From: Flectonema sp. DT1601
Taxonomy: Eukaryota > Euglenozoa > Diplonemea > Diplonemida > Diplonemidae
NCBI GenBank assembly: GCA_964019425.1
Contig: OZ025789.1
Location: 1,364,001-1,428,000, forward strand
Direction: 5' to 3'
DNA length: 64,000 nt
The translations under genes were made by a program, and so were the position numbers. The stretch's first letter is position 1. Each line of letters begins with the position of its first letter. Below the pieces are notes generated by a model. That model did not search any database. It saw only the letters and a program-made list of their open reading frames with translations, and was not told the origin of the DNA. Shown here one piece after another: positions 10,133 through 20,536 of this stretch.

Positions 10133-10749
10133 TAACCCTTATAACCTCAACAGAATTCTATTCTTCCAGCGATGAGTAATAATGAATGTACTTTATATCT
10201 TTATCCTGTTAGTTGTTGTTACCCAGAAAATGAGATTGTCATCACCCTGCAAATCGGGTTGTGTTACACACTATATTTTTGAAAAGAAGAAAAAAAAGAA
10301 AAGGTAATAAAAAAAAAAAAAAGAACATTATTTCCATAATGTGCTTTCAAGCGGCCTCTCCCTGTCTCTCCCTTCTCTGAATGAGTCAATACACAGTGGT
10401 GCTAATCGAAGGTTATGTGAACCGTTATTTGATTATTTACATGTGCTAATGACTTGCACAGTTTGTGTTTCTGTTGTGTTACTTTATAGCAATGAAGTAT
10501 TCTTTTTACACATTAGGTTCATCTGTGGTAGTTGTTAACCATGTAGAAGGTGATTCCTAGTAGTCAGTAAGGAAAGGTGTACATGAGATCCGTTGAATGT
10601 TCTTAATATTTGTCTCAGGTGGTCAACAATTTATTTCTCAAACAGGATCAAATGTAAATAACTGACCGGAAGTTTTATAATGAAATGAGTGAAGACGTGT
10701 AGTTGAGACCCTCAATCACAATACACTTTTCCAGACATCAGATATCAAA
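10133..10749. other. Intergenic spacer
   Basis: A/T-rich, with A runs near 10286-10321. A 65-codon frame at 10341-10538 has no recognisable features and is not called. The last part is the leader of the carrier gene. Confidence 0.6.
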
Positions 10750-11655
10750 ATGGCCGAAATACCGAAGCCGCTTTCAAAGTTCGCAACCTTCGGGACTGCG
10801 GGTATGGGAGGAGTTATGGGATGGTGGATTGTTCATCCATTCAATACTCTCGCTGTGAGGATGTCATTGGCTTCTGCTGGTGGAGAAAAGGTTCAAGGAC
10901 TGCTTCCATTCGCTAAGCAGATGGTTCAAAAAGAAGGAGTAGGATCTCTGTATAAAGGAATTGGTGCTGGTACCCTCCGTCAGATATTCTACGCTACTTC
11001 AAGATTTGGATTATTTGAAGTCTTCAGAGACAAAATCGCTGAGAGGAGAGGAGGAGAAGTAGACTTCGTCACTAGACTTGTAGCAGGTTCCGTCAGTGGA
11101 GGATGTGCTGCGTTACTTTCATGTCCTGCAGAAGTATCTCTTGTAAGAATGTCTAACGACAATGCGCTTCCACTTAATGAACGTCGTAACTATAAGAACG
11201 TCGTTGATGCTTTTGCTAGAACAGCAAAGGAAGATGGACCACTCGCCTTCTGGAGAGGATCGACTCCTTTCTGTACTCGTTGTATTATTGTTGGATGTTT
11301 TCAGGTTGCTACTTATGATCAGTTCAAACAGTTCTTTAGTACCAAATTAAACATTGAGAAGAATGGTGTCGCTAACATTGCTCTCAGTGCTAACGTCGCA
11401 TCCTTGATATACAGTTTTATTACTATGCCATTAGAGACTGCTAAAAACAGAATGGCATTTCAGAAAGCACTTCCTTCTGGAGAACTTCCATATTCATCAA
11501 CCATGTCAACTCTTTCAAAGATTGCAACAACTGAAGGATTCACCAGCTTGTGGAATGGATACTTGCCATACTTTGGTCGTTGTGGAGGACACACAGTTTC
11601 TATGTTCATCTTTGTTGAACAGCTTCGTCAGGCCTACCGTCAGTACCACGATTAA
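10750..11655 (+). CDS. Mitochondrial carrier (SLC25), oxoglutarate/malate-carrier-like
   Basis: Single exon, 301 aa, the usual length for SLC25 carriers of the mitochondrial inner membrane. Three tandem repeats of about 100 residues are visible, each with an odd-numbered-helix signature: HPFNTLAVRM near residue 29, CPAEVSLVRM near residue 125 and MPLETAKNRM near residue 225. The second and third match the PAEVALIRM and PLD/ETxKNRM forms of oxoglutarate/malate carriers (SLC25A11 group). Arg in GTLRQIFYATSRFGLFEVF also fits that group. In the first signature the usual acidic residue is Asn. Substrate assignment to dicarboxylate exchange is by motif only; other dicarboxylate carriers are possible. 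ATG at 10750 follows an AAA leader, and the protein ends RQYHD. Confidence 0.9.
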   Translation: MAEIPKPLSKFATFGTAGMGGVMGWWIVHPFNTLAVRMSLASAGGEKVQGLLPFAKQMVQKEGVGSLYKGIGAGTLRQIFYATSRFGLFEVFRDKIAERRGGEVDFVTRLVAGSVSGGCAALLSCPAEVSLVRMSNDNALPLNERRNYKNVVDAFARTAKEDGPLAFWRGSTPFCTRCIIVGCFQVATYDQFKQFFSTKLNIEKNGVANIALSANVASLIYSFITMPLETAKNRMAFQKALPSGELPYSSTMSTLSKIATTEGFTSLWNGYLPYFGRCGGHTVSMFIFVEQLRQAYRQYHD

Positions 11656-12712
11656 ATAGTTCATCCTTTTTTATTAATCTTATAGAACCTTATCACTTAG
11701 AAAAGAAACTTTTACAAACCCAGTACTCATTTATGGTTAGATGAATGAATATTTGCTTCATTTTATTTCCTCTCTTCTTTTTTTTCTTTTTCGGGATTTG
11801 CTTGAGTGAGAGAGAGCATGCAAATTCGAATGATAGAAAGGAAGTAATTAATAGAAAAGGAAACAAACATCATCGTGAGCTCATCTTTTTTTTGTGAGAC
11901 TTCTTTCGAGTCGAATTGCGAAAAACGTTTCTCTTCGCTCATTGAAGTCAACTTCGTGCTCTGCTGTTTGTGGTTAGCTCACGGAAGTGTTTATGTCAAT
12001 CTGAAGAACTTATCATTTCTTTGTACGTGTTGATAAATACGAATACATCTTTCAGTGAAACCTATCAAGTTGGTGGGCCTCTCACTTTATGCATGTCGTA
12101 TTAACCACAATGTAGACTTCTGTTGGTTGAAAATAAAAAAAATAACTGGTTCTGTACATTACTATATTTCTTTTCCTTTTACTTCTAACTATGTGAGGAG
12201 TCTCAGTCAAGTATCAAGTCTCTTAACATGTTTATTGGATCTTCCGACAAGAAGTTATCCTCCCTGGTACTCTTTGTACAAATGGGAAAGAGTGTTGAGG
12301 CTTTACTGCCTGACTTCTTTATATTTGTTTTTTTTTCACAAAAACGGAGAAAAAAAAGGAATCAAATAAGAAAGGAGAATAAAAAAAAGAAGGAAGAAAA
12401 AAAAAAGGAATTGAAATGAAATAAAATACTCTAAAACCCGGACAGCACATTGCGCCCGGGGAACGTAAGCAATTCTTGAACCAGTTTCAAGCAAAAAGAA
12501 AAAAAAATATGAACGAAAAACAGCAAGGCAAAGAACTCGCTACATAAAAACATATTTCACGCGCGTGCACCCCTTGCGCTTGTTGTCTGCATCAGGGAAC
12601 TTTGAATTTCGATGTACCAAAACGTCTTTTAAAAAAACATTCTTTTAAATATTCAGGTGGAAGTAGCACTTTAATTCTATAAGTGAAAAAGAGAGGTATT
12701 TTTATTAATAAA
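11656..12712. other. Non-coding region of about 1 kb
   Basis: Contains short frames (such as 12055-12369) that are poly-A/T driven and unsupported, a G+C-richer patch near 12440-12460 (CCCGGACAG, GCCCGGGGAA), and the leader of the following small gene. I see no RNA gene. Confidence 0.55.
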
Positions 12713-13035
12713 ATGATTACCTGGATAATATGGAACACACTACTTGTTGTTGTTCTTTATTACATTGTTGGATTCCTTACAACTATTGGCCCTGGTGCGG
12801 TATGTACACGTCAATGAACAGAGTTGATTTCGTACTTTCTTTGCAGGTTTTTAGACACACAAATCTAAAACAGACTCTCGCTCGAAAATTTGAAAAGTGG
12901 ATGGAGGGTATTGCAGTTTCACTTCGTCCAGCTGGTTATTGGACAGGCGATGAATATTTTTATAGTAAGTTAAAAAAACAAAAGCATAGACTGCTTGAGG
13001 GAGCAGATGCACCTGCCCTGATACCTGCTTACTGA
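12713..13035 (+). CDS. Small single-pass membrane protein, one intron
   Basis: Exon 1 is 12713-12799 and exon 2 is 12847-13035, with a 47-bp phase-0 intron (donor GTATGT, acceptor CTTTGCAG). The product is 91 aa. Residues about 4-24 form one hydrophobic helix (WIIWNTLLVVVLYYIVGFL), followed by TIGPGA and a soluble, basic, aromatic-rich domain (LKQTLARKFEKWMEGIAV, PAGYWTGDEYFYSKLKKQKH) and the end LIPAY. The layout, an N-terminal anchor with a small domain, resembles accessory subunits of organellar or ER membrane complexes, but I recognise no family. Good splice consensus, a matching frame and an ATG with AAA before it support the model. Confidence 0.7.
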
Positions 13036-13309
13036 TAGCTACATTACGGTTTTGGAAACAAAACACGCTATTCGCTCTGACTTACTGCCATGTGAATACT
13101 AGCCTTGACTCGTAATCCACGCCACCAGTACAGGCAGTAAGAGCATCTTATGAATAGAATCACATTATGGAATTACTTTTTATTATTATCTTCTTTCATC
13201 AGACATGTGTACTTCTATGGAGTCAGATATCACTGAGATCGTTCTGTTTAAACAACACTACACTAAATATTATAATATTCCCCTTTACCTTTTTAGACAG
13301 CAAATAATA

Positions 13310-13987
13310 ATGTTAGAAGAAGGCATGCTTGAAGGCATGAGTTGGGTAGTGCGGGAGATAAAGTTTCTTCGAGAAGAAATGAAAGAAGTTCAGGGCGCTG
13401 TGAACAGGCTGACATTAGGATTGCAAGAGGAAAGAGAAAAGCAAGAATCTGCAGAGCAAGACTCGATCGTGGTATTGGAATTACTGAGGAAGAAGATTGA
13501 CGCAAGTGAAATGAAGATACTGAGCTTAGAGAAAGATGAGAAAGAAAGAGGTGATGACTATCTCGAACTACTAAAAGGAGAAATTAAAACTCGAACCTGG
13601 CATGACTCTCAACAAGCAAGTAAAGTAGAAGACTTAGAAAGAAGAGTTGGAGAAAGTATCAGCGAATTAGAATCGATAATCTCAGATCTGCAAAACAGAC
13701 CACCTGACCGTTCAACAACTGACACAGACATGGCTCTAAGTCCATTATCACCACCTTCTTATAGTTCTCAAGCCCCTGGTACTCCTAGCACTGCGATTAA
13801 GTTAACAGATAACCAACATATATTTGATAAAATCAGCGCCAACACTGAATGTATTGAAGAGCTTCAGCATGAATTTTCTCTTCTTGGAAAGCTCTTTGAA
13901 AACACACGTCAGTCAGCTTCCACAGAAATGACGAAACTTGATCTTCAATTAAAACAATACGTCGATCAGAAACTCACTCAGTCTTGA
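13310..13987 (+). CDS. Coiled-coil protein of unknown function
   Basis: Start taken at ATG 13310 (MLEEGMLEGMSWVV; 225 aa). The frame stays open back to 13205, but the stretch before 13298 ends in CTTTACCTTTTTAG, an acceptor-like sequence, so an upstream exon is possible. Residues about 10-130 are heptad-rich coiled coil (VREIKFLREEMKEVQGAVNR). A Ser/Pro/Thr-rich linker (ALSPLSPPSYSSQAPGTP) separates it from a second coiled coil (ECIEELQHEFSLLGKLFENT). There is no signal peptide or membrane segment. It may be cytoskeletal or ciliary, but that rests only on coiled-coil content and on the ODAD3-like gene nearby. Confidence 0.65.
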   Translation: MLEEGMLEGMSWVVREIKFLREEMKEVQGAVNRLTLGLQEEREKQESAEQDSIVVLELLRKKIDASEMKILSLEKDEKERGDDYLELLKGEIKTRTWHDSQQASKVEDLERRVGESISELESIISDLQNRPPDRSTTDTDMALSPLSPPSYSSQAPGTPSTAIKLTDNQHIFDKISANTECIEELQHEFSLLGKLFENTRQSASTEMTKLDLQLKQYVDQKLTQS

Positions 13988-14286
13988 GAAAGTTGTGTTT
14001 TTTTAGTTTCTAATTCTTCCGATCTTTTTTTTCCATCTTCCATGTTGTAACAGTTTAGTTTTTGTATTCATTTTCAGTTTCTGATGTAGTCAGGAAAATG
14101 CAGTAAAAATCATTATTTGAATGACAAAAAAAAAAATCTTACGCTCCTCATTTTCACTCACAGGGGATAATATAGACAGACTGTTTATGTTGTGTTTTTT
14201 TTTTTTTTTTTTTTTTCATTCTTAAAAAATTTACTTTTTGTTGTCGTCGAATATAATCATTCCTCTTCTTTAGAAAATAAACGAAA

Positions 14287-16440
14287 ATGACTAGTTTGCA
14301 AACAGCTTGCATTCTGTTGTCAGCTCTGGTGGTATCTCTCGGGGGACAGTCTTGTGAATGTGGTGTTTTTAGTTATCCGAATCCAGTTGTCCGTTCCAAC
14401 GATTCAACTGAATTCAAAGGACTGAGAGAAAGGAAATGTTTAAAAGGTGGCAGCGACTTGGTATCAATCGCTGCGAGTGAACCAGAATGTCGCAAATTAT
14501 GCGAAGAAGAGTCTGACTGTGAAGGTTACGAAGTTAGTGGAAAATTCTGTAGAACAGTGAGACACGCTAAAATGATAAACTGTCACAAAGAATCAACCAG
14601 TAGTAACATAAGAGATCCACCTAAAATGATTGACTGTCCACTTGTAACAGAAGCTGGTAAGAATCAAAACCCTTTCTTATCAACACCACTTCCTGAGTAT
14701 CCAAGACCACAAGAAGTTCGTGATTATGAAGATTTACATCTTCGCTGGGTCAACTTAAATGGATTTTGGGAATTTGAAGCTGCCGGGTCTGGTAATGCTT
14801 CTCATCCGCCTCCGTTTCCGAAGGTTCCACTCGGATCAAAAATAGTTGTGCCGTACCCACCAGAGAGTTGTCTTTCAGGTATTTGGGTGAATCACTACGG
14901 TAATGATAAGATACCACAATCTAGTGATGCCTGGACTACTCAACTTTGGTACAGACGTAAAGTTGATCTACGAAAGGGAAAAAAAACTTTAATACATTTT
15001 GAAGCATCAGACTGGACGACATTTGTGTACGCAAACAGAAAGCTGATCGGAAAGAATATCGGAGGCTACAATCCATTCTCTTTTGAACTTCCTGAAGTTA
15101 ACGAAGACAGCAGTATTGAGATTCTGGTATTCGTTTTTGATCCAACTGATTATGGACATCAAGTTGCTGGTAAGCAAAGAATTACAGCAATATTACAAGC
15201 GTCTGGTGATACATACACACCTTCTTCTGGTATTTGGCAAACCGTCTGGTTGGAGGAAGTTCCAACCACAAGAATTAGTAACGTCGTACTTACTCCAACT
15301 TTAAACTCTATATCTCTTGACGTCTCAACTGAAGGAATTGAAGCCTTAACTCTGATTCAAGTTCATGTTTATAAACCTAAGACTACTGAAGTTATAGCTG
15401 CTGGGATTGGTAAGGTTGGAGAGGAATTAAATATTTCGATACCAGATGCGCTTAACTGGTCACCTGATATTCCAAATCTCTACAACTGTACAATTGCTCT
15501 TGTTGACGGTCAGGGTCAGCTAGTTGATAGGGTTCGCATGTACTTCGCTCTGAGAGTGTTCTCAATGTCGATGTTTAAGAATGATGTTGGTAAAGATGTA
15601 TTACGTCCGACACTAAATGGAAAAAAGATTTTTGCAAGTGGATGGCTTGATCAATCGTGGTTTCCAGATGGTATGTACACTCCAGCCACGTTAGAAATTC
15701 TTGAAGGAGATTTGTTATACGCAAAGGAAATGGGATTTAATATGATACGACTTCATCAAAAGATTAATCCGAGAACGTTTTATGCATTCGCTGATAAGAT
15801 CGGAATTATGATCTATCAAGATATGCCACAACACTATACTGATGCTCATGGGATTAAACCTGACACTGAATTGTTCAAGTCTGAGGTGGCTCGTATTATA
15901 TCCTCACGGGTTAACTGTCCATCAATCGTTCAATGGATTTTATTTAATGAGAAAGACATGGTTTTGCATTTTAATGTAAGTGAGGTCATTGATATCGTTC
16001 ATCAAACTGATACAACGAATTCAAGATTAATTGACGCTATGAGTGGAGGTCCTACCAACATAAACCAACTTGGAAATGTACAAGACATTCATCATTATCC
16101 CTACCCGATTGATATCAATATCACTAGTACGCAGTACGCTATGGCAGGTGAGTGGGGTGGAATTGCTTTATTCGCAACACCATCTCATCAATGGCTTCCC
16201 GGTAGGTGTTATGGATTTACTCACGCGACATCACCAGCTGATGTGGTTCGTTTGTTTTCAGCTGCGATTAATGACTTTATCCCAAAAACTATTAATACAA
16301 GTGCTTCAGTTATAACCGGAAGTACTGACATTGAGAGAGAATGTGATGGGTACTTCACGTACGATAGAATAAGGAAATTGAATTCAACATACACTTCTCA
16401 GATGGCTGCCGTTAATATGAAACTAATTAATTCAGTTTAA
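14287..16440 (+). CDS. Secreted GH2-family glycosidase (beta-glucuronidase/galactosidase-like)
   Basis: Single exon, 717 aa. A signal peptide (LQTACILLSALVVSLGG) is followed by a Cys-rich segment to about residue 115 that looks PAN/apple-like (CRKLCEEESDCEGYEV). From residue 150 the GH2 layout appears: a jelly-roll sugar-binding domain (LNGFWEFEAAG, WYRRKVDL, ASDWTTFVY), an immunoglobulin-like domain, and a TIM barrel with EMGFNMIRLHQK. WILFNEKD places the probable acid/base Glu at 555, and AMAGEWGG places the probable nucleophile Glu at 622, both as in GH2. Several N-glycosylation sequons are present. The family hydrolyses beta-linked sugars; the exact substrate cannot be read from motifs. 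With the neighbouring secreted PAN protein and the chitinase array it suits extracellular or lysosomal polysaccharide breakdown. Confidence 0.85.
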   Translation: MTSLQTACILLSALVVSLGGQSCECGVFSYPNPVVRSNDSTEFKGLRERKCLKGGSDLVSIAASEPECRKLCEEESDCEGYEVSGKFCRTVRHAKMINCHKESTSSNIRDPPKMIDCPLVTEAGKNQNPFLSTPLPEYPRPQEVRDYEDLHLRWVNLNGFWEFEAAGSGNASHPPPFPKVPLGSKIVVPYPPESCLSGIWVNHYGNDKIPQSSDAWTTQLWYRRKVDLRKGKKTLIHFEASDWTTFVYANRKLIGKNIGGYNPFSFELPEVNEDSSIEILVFVFDPTDYGHQVAGKQRITAILQASGDTYTPSSGIWQTVWLEEVPTTRISNVVLTPTLNSISLDVSTEGIEALTLIQVHVYKPKTTEVIAAGIGKVGEELNISIPDALNWSPDIPNLYNCTIALVDGQGQLVDRVRMYFALRVFSMSMFKNDVGKDVLRPTLNGKKIFASGWLDQSWFPDGMYTPATLEILEGDLLYAKEMGFNMIRLHQKINPRTFYAFADKIGIMIYQDMPQHYTDAHGIKPDTELFKSEVARIISSRVNCPSIVQWILFNEKDMVLHFNVSEVIDIVHQTDTTNSRLIDAMSGGPTNINQLGNVQDIHHYPYPIDINITSTQYAMAGEWGGIALFATPSHQWLPGRCYGFTHATSPADVVRLFSAAINDFIPKTINTSASVITGSTDIERECDGYFTYDRIRKLNSTYTSQMAAVNMKLINSV

Positions 16441-16523
16441 GTTGTTCTCTAAAATTATTTGAGTATTTGTTCTTCATGTGTGCCTCAGCACATGTGGCAA
16501 CGGTAGCTGTCATCTTTTATGGG

Positions 16524-16556
<33 letters not shown>

Positions 16557-16562
<6 letters not shown>

Positions 16563-16832
16563 GCGAAACTTAATTATTATGATATCCCGTAGAACTCGGG
16601 ATATATCTGCTGGGAGAGTAACACCTTCTTGCAAGCTGATGGTCCTTAGTCTAGATCCGTTGTTTTGTCTTGATTTAAAAATATAGTTAGCATTAGAAAA
16701 CCTTTGTTCTCTTGCTGGGGCTTTACCCCTCTGTTTTTTTGTTGCGTGAATTTTATATATTCTTTTTTTTTTCTCTGTTCCAACAGCTGACGAACTGTCA
16801 TCTTTACCTGATCCTGATCCTTTTGTTTTCAT
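16557..16832 (-). CDS. Possible small basic protein, minus strand
   Basis: 91 codons from ATG at 16832 to TAA at 16557. The product is basic with mixed, non-repetitive composition (VGTEKKKRIYKIHATKKQRG, then ISLQEGVTLPADISRV), unlike the homopolymer frames elsewhere in this zone. No family recognised and no neighbour supports it. A long T run on the plus strand lies at its 3' end. It could equally be a decayed exon or chance. Confidence 0.3.
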
Positions 16833-17496
16833 TTCTTGAGTGATATGGCTGTGTGTTGCCCAATTTGTGCTTTTATAATGCTTTGGACAACTGGGGGTTA
16901 ACGATCCTCAGATGCTATTCCAAGGGTTTCTATTTTCTTTCGTATTATGTAGCGCACATGGTCGTATTATCAAGAAATATTCAATATAAGTAATAAAAAA
17001 AATTATTTTTTTTCACCTTGCTTTCCCCTCTTTCGTTTCAATTCACCCCCCCCAATGATTTATTTATCGAAGTCCCCCCCAAATTAGTTCTTTTCTTTTA
17101 TTTGTTGTTTTTCAACCTGTTTCTTTCTGGGCAAAGTGGGAACTGCGGGGTTTATCACATTCTCCGGAGCTATGCACTGCTATATCTTCGCGATTGGGTT
17201 CTTACTTCCTCATCAGTTATGGATTTTGCTAACGAACTAAATTTGTTTTTTTTTTTTTTGTTTTTTGATCGAATGATAAGTATTAATACTAACTTATTAT
17301 TGTTTCCTTTTTGTTGACTTAGTGTGTGGTCCTCAGATGGATGCTCTTTTTTATTTTATTTTTATTGTTTATTCCTACCCTTGGCTGTTTATGTGTGATT
17401 ATTGCCAAGGGGAAGGAGGATTCGAGAGCAGTACAAAAAAAAGTTATGTTATTATTTATTTTAGTTGGTTAATTACTTTTTTTTCTAAATTGGCAG

Positions 17497-17586
17497 ATTC
17501 TCAATTTCCCTCCAAACTACCCCGAGTCTGACCCCCCAGGATTCTTACATGACTTCTACACCATAACTGATGATGAAAGAATAGAG
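17497..17586 (+). other. Orphan exon-like segment of 30 codons
   Basis: Exactly 90 nt lie between an acceptor-like TTCTAAATTGGCAG and a consensus donor GTAAGA, open in the phase-0 frame and coding a Pro- and acid-rich peptide (FPPNYPESDPPGFLHDFY, then TITDDERIE). Codon choice looks genuine. I find no partner exon nearby, so it may be a relic of a lost gene or part of a gene with long introns. Family not recognised. Confidence 0.45.
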
Positions 17587-17667
17587 GTAAGAGGTATATG
17601 GATTACTCTCGAAACCTAATAGTTACTTTAAAAGGCTAAGTTAAGCATCACACCTAGTCACTGTATC

Positions 17668-17750
17668 TAAAATTATCGTTATTTGTTTATGATACGTTTA
17701 TGGTACAATATATATTTGTATTTTACGTACAAAGTCAAACAGTTAACCCC
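17668..17750 (+). repeat. Dispersed repeat R3, copy 2
   Basis: Matches 8082-8153; contains a small additional GATACGTTTATGGTAC segment relative to that copy. Confidence 0.8.
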
Positions 17751-17787
17751 ACGAAGAAGAAAGAAAAAATTTTAAAACAAAAAAAAA

Positions 17788-17829
<42 letters not shown>

Positions 17830-18457
17830 CAGATTAGATGAATGAGAAGGGATTGTTTTTTCATGTTGATCGTCCCCTCATTATTTACCGTTGACTCTTT
17901 ATGCAGCCTCTATGAGTCGTAGCTCCCTCCCTCTGTCGCCATACTACACTATACCTCTGGTTTTCCAGGGATGACTATTAATTTGTTAATAAATCGATTT
18001 TATACTGCACTGAATGACAACACGAAAAAAATAGACGTGCGTTGCAGCTAAAAACATTTATTATGGTGTAAAGTCGATAACTAACATTAAGTTTAGTCGC
18101 TGTAATCATGGCGTTTCAAACGTTTTGGTTCAGATTTTTTTCTTTCCTCCATTCTTTTCGTTTCTGATATGCCACAGAGAGCAAACTACAAAAAAAAAAA
18201 AGAAAAATGTTATTTTAAAAACCTCGTGTAAGGAGTGGCCGTGCGTTAGCAGTTTGATTTCTTGTTGAGGAAATGAATCATGTTAATCTGTTCTTCGTTA
18301 TCAACAGAGCGTCTTTACGTTCTGCGTTCTGTTGATTGTGTATCCGTGTGTCGAAAGTAACATATATAATCCTCTGTAATCTACATAGTTACCCACTCTC
18401 TTTGAGAGGTCATTCAACATACACTTGATAGCATGTTGAACTACCGAGTCAGGGATG

Positions 18458-18577
18458 CTCCGAAGAAATATGTTTTTTTAATTTTAGCCCGATAACCCAA
18501 CCCAATGTTTGTTGTCCACCGAATTATTATTTATTTTTTTTTTTTTTTTTTATATTCGATTTATTGATTGATCTCAT
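18458..18577 (+). repeat. Dispersed repeat R4, copy 1
   Basis: Similar to 19786-19890. Shared in order: TCCGAAGAAA, TTAGCCCGA, AACCAACC-like sequence, TGTTTGTTGTC, a long T run and GATTGA. Confidence 0.75.
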
Positions 18578-18615
18578 GGGTAGTAATACGAACGGAAATG
18601 GAATTGTTAAACAAA

Positions 18616-18797
18616 TATTAATAGTGATAATGCAGCCCTGCTATTAATAGTGATAATGCAGCCCTGCTATTAATAGTGATAATGCAGCCCTGCTATTAAT
18701 AGTGATAATGCAGCCCTGTTATTAATAGTGATAATGCAGCCCTGCTATTAATAGTGATAATGCAGCCCTGTTATTAATAGTGATAATGCAGCCCTGT
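18616..18797 (+). repeat. 26-bp tandem repeat, seven copies
   Basis: Starts at 18616, 18642, 18668, 18694, 18720, 18746 and 18772. The unit begins TATTAATAGTGATAATGCAG and ends CCCTGC or CCCTGT. The only variation seen is the last base (C or T). A partial unit follows at 18798. Directly repeated with no spacers. Confidence 0.95.
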
Positions 18798-19544
18798 TAT
18801 TAGGCTCCTTCATTTGGGAGCTCAGGTTTGTTTGGAGTGAACGGCTTGCCTGGTCATGTTCCAGGTTTTTTATTTTCTTTCGTGATACGTTGCTTAATAC
18901 ACTAACTTCAGTGGTCTGTATGGTTAACACGTACGAATGTTCAGCATTAGAAATAAGGAAAAAACACGAATACTATAGGACAGAATTATAAAGGAAATGA
19001 GAATAAGAACAAATAGTTCACTCATCATACACAGTGATTAAAGAAATTCACAATCTGTGGACGGTAGAGCTATATTGCTACCATAGTATAGGAAATACTC
19101 GACTTACTGAGCTTCTCTACTAGATCCACTACTACTACGAGCAGATAGAACCGAAGTGGACCATAAGATGCGAGGTACTCCTACTCAAAGCTACACGTGC
19201 TCTTCAAACTTAGCCCCCCTGAAATTAAATATAAATAGTATCAAATTGAGATTACTCTTACTGCGATACTTGTTTATTTATATATATGATTGAATAATTA
19301 AATAAAAAAGTAAAATATAACCATGGGACGGGGATTAGAGGAGAACGGTTTTTTTCTTTCTTTCCAGCGCAACGTTAACACCCTTACTTTATAGACTTGT
19401 TTCCGATTGCGCACAAACAAAAACAAAGGTGTGAGAATTATTTAGTGAGGGTACAAGATTATTTTTTTATTTTATTTTTTTACTTCTCTTTTATTCCGAC
19501 TTAGTTTCCTATTAGTATACCAAACAAAGTGGAAGCCTTGTAGT

Positions 19545-19614
19545 TGCAGTTTTGTCAAAAAGGTTTTTCCTTGGGTATATTAACCATGATTATTGTATCA
19601 TTTTTTGAAAAACT
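19545..19614 (+). repeat. Dispersed repeat R1, copy 2
   Basis: Near-identical inverted partner of 6368-6436, followed directly by an A run of about 14. Confidence 0.9.
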
Positions 19615-19785
19615 AAAAAAAAAAAAAAATCGGAGATGTAGTATACCCTGTGTCGAAACTGGTAGAATAGTCCTCTGGATTAGGTTCAGGTTCAATCTTC
19701 TACCTCAGTATTGGAGACGCTCGAAGAGCTACCCGATACTCGGTAGTCTGTTTGACTCTCTAACTAAGTTACGATAAGGGGAATA

Positions 19786-19890
19786 GTCCGAAGAAAGATT
19801 CTTTTAATCTTAGCCCGAAAACCAACCATTATTTGTTTGTTGTCGTACGAACTTTTACATTTTTTTTTTTTTTTTTTTTTGATTGACTGA
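19786..19890 (+). repeat. Dispersed repeat R4, copy 2
   Basis: Partner of 18458-18577, about 1.3 kb away and in the same orientation. Confidence 0.75.
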
Positions 19891-19995
19891 TAATTATTAA
19901 TAATAACGAAGTTACCTCTCCTCAACCTAGACAACGAATTCTGGGGTGAGACAAAAATATATTTCCCTTTTCATGTTTTCTTTTTTCTAAACTTC

Positions 19996-20070
19996 CTTTT
20001 CTTTGATTGAAAACTACAAATATTCCTTTCAGGTACTTTTGATATTAATTTTGTATTAATTAAAGTTGTT
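19996..20070 (+). repeat. Dispersed repeat R2, copy 2
   Basis: Partner of 7393-7470 in the same orientation. Confidence 0.75.
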
Positions 20071-20536
20071 TAAAGTCTTAGTCGTAGTATGTGGGTAAGG
20101 GGAGTTTTTATTTATTTATTTATTGTTTTTTTTTTTTTTGGCGCACTGCTTTGTAACAAAGTTATATTATCATTCTTCTGGCCACGTCAGTTGATGTGTT
20201 TGTTTCTTTATGAGTTATCCCGTGAGCTGAATACTAAGAATAATCCATTCACGGAAATCTGATACTGGAAGCACACATTCAATTGTGACTTTGGTGTGAT
20301 GTTATGTATTCTAAATCCTTGTAGATGCTTGAAGCCTATCTGCCTTTTTTTTGTTTTTTTGTTTTTTTGCACTGACGAAGTCGGAAACGAAACTATTCAG
20401 CTATTAAGAATCGTGATTTATAATCGTATTGTCCTACCCTGTCTGCGATGTCCGGGCTTAACTGAATGGTTTTCTTTTTTTTTTTGTTGAATGACAGCGT
20501 AGCTAACTAACCTCCTCCTTCTCATTAAGAAATCAG

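Noticed and set aside
18616-18797. CRISPR-like array
   Set aside because: The repeats are directly adjacent with no spacers, in a eukaryotic context.
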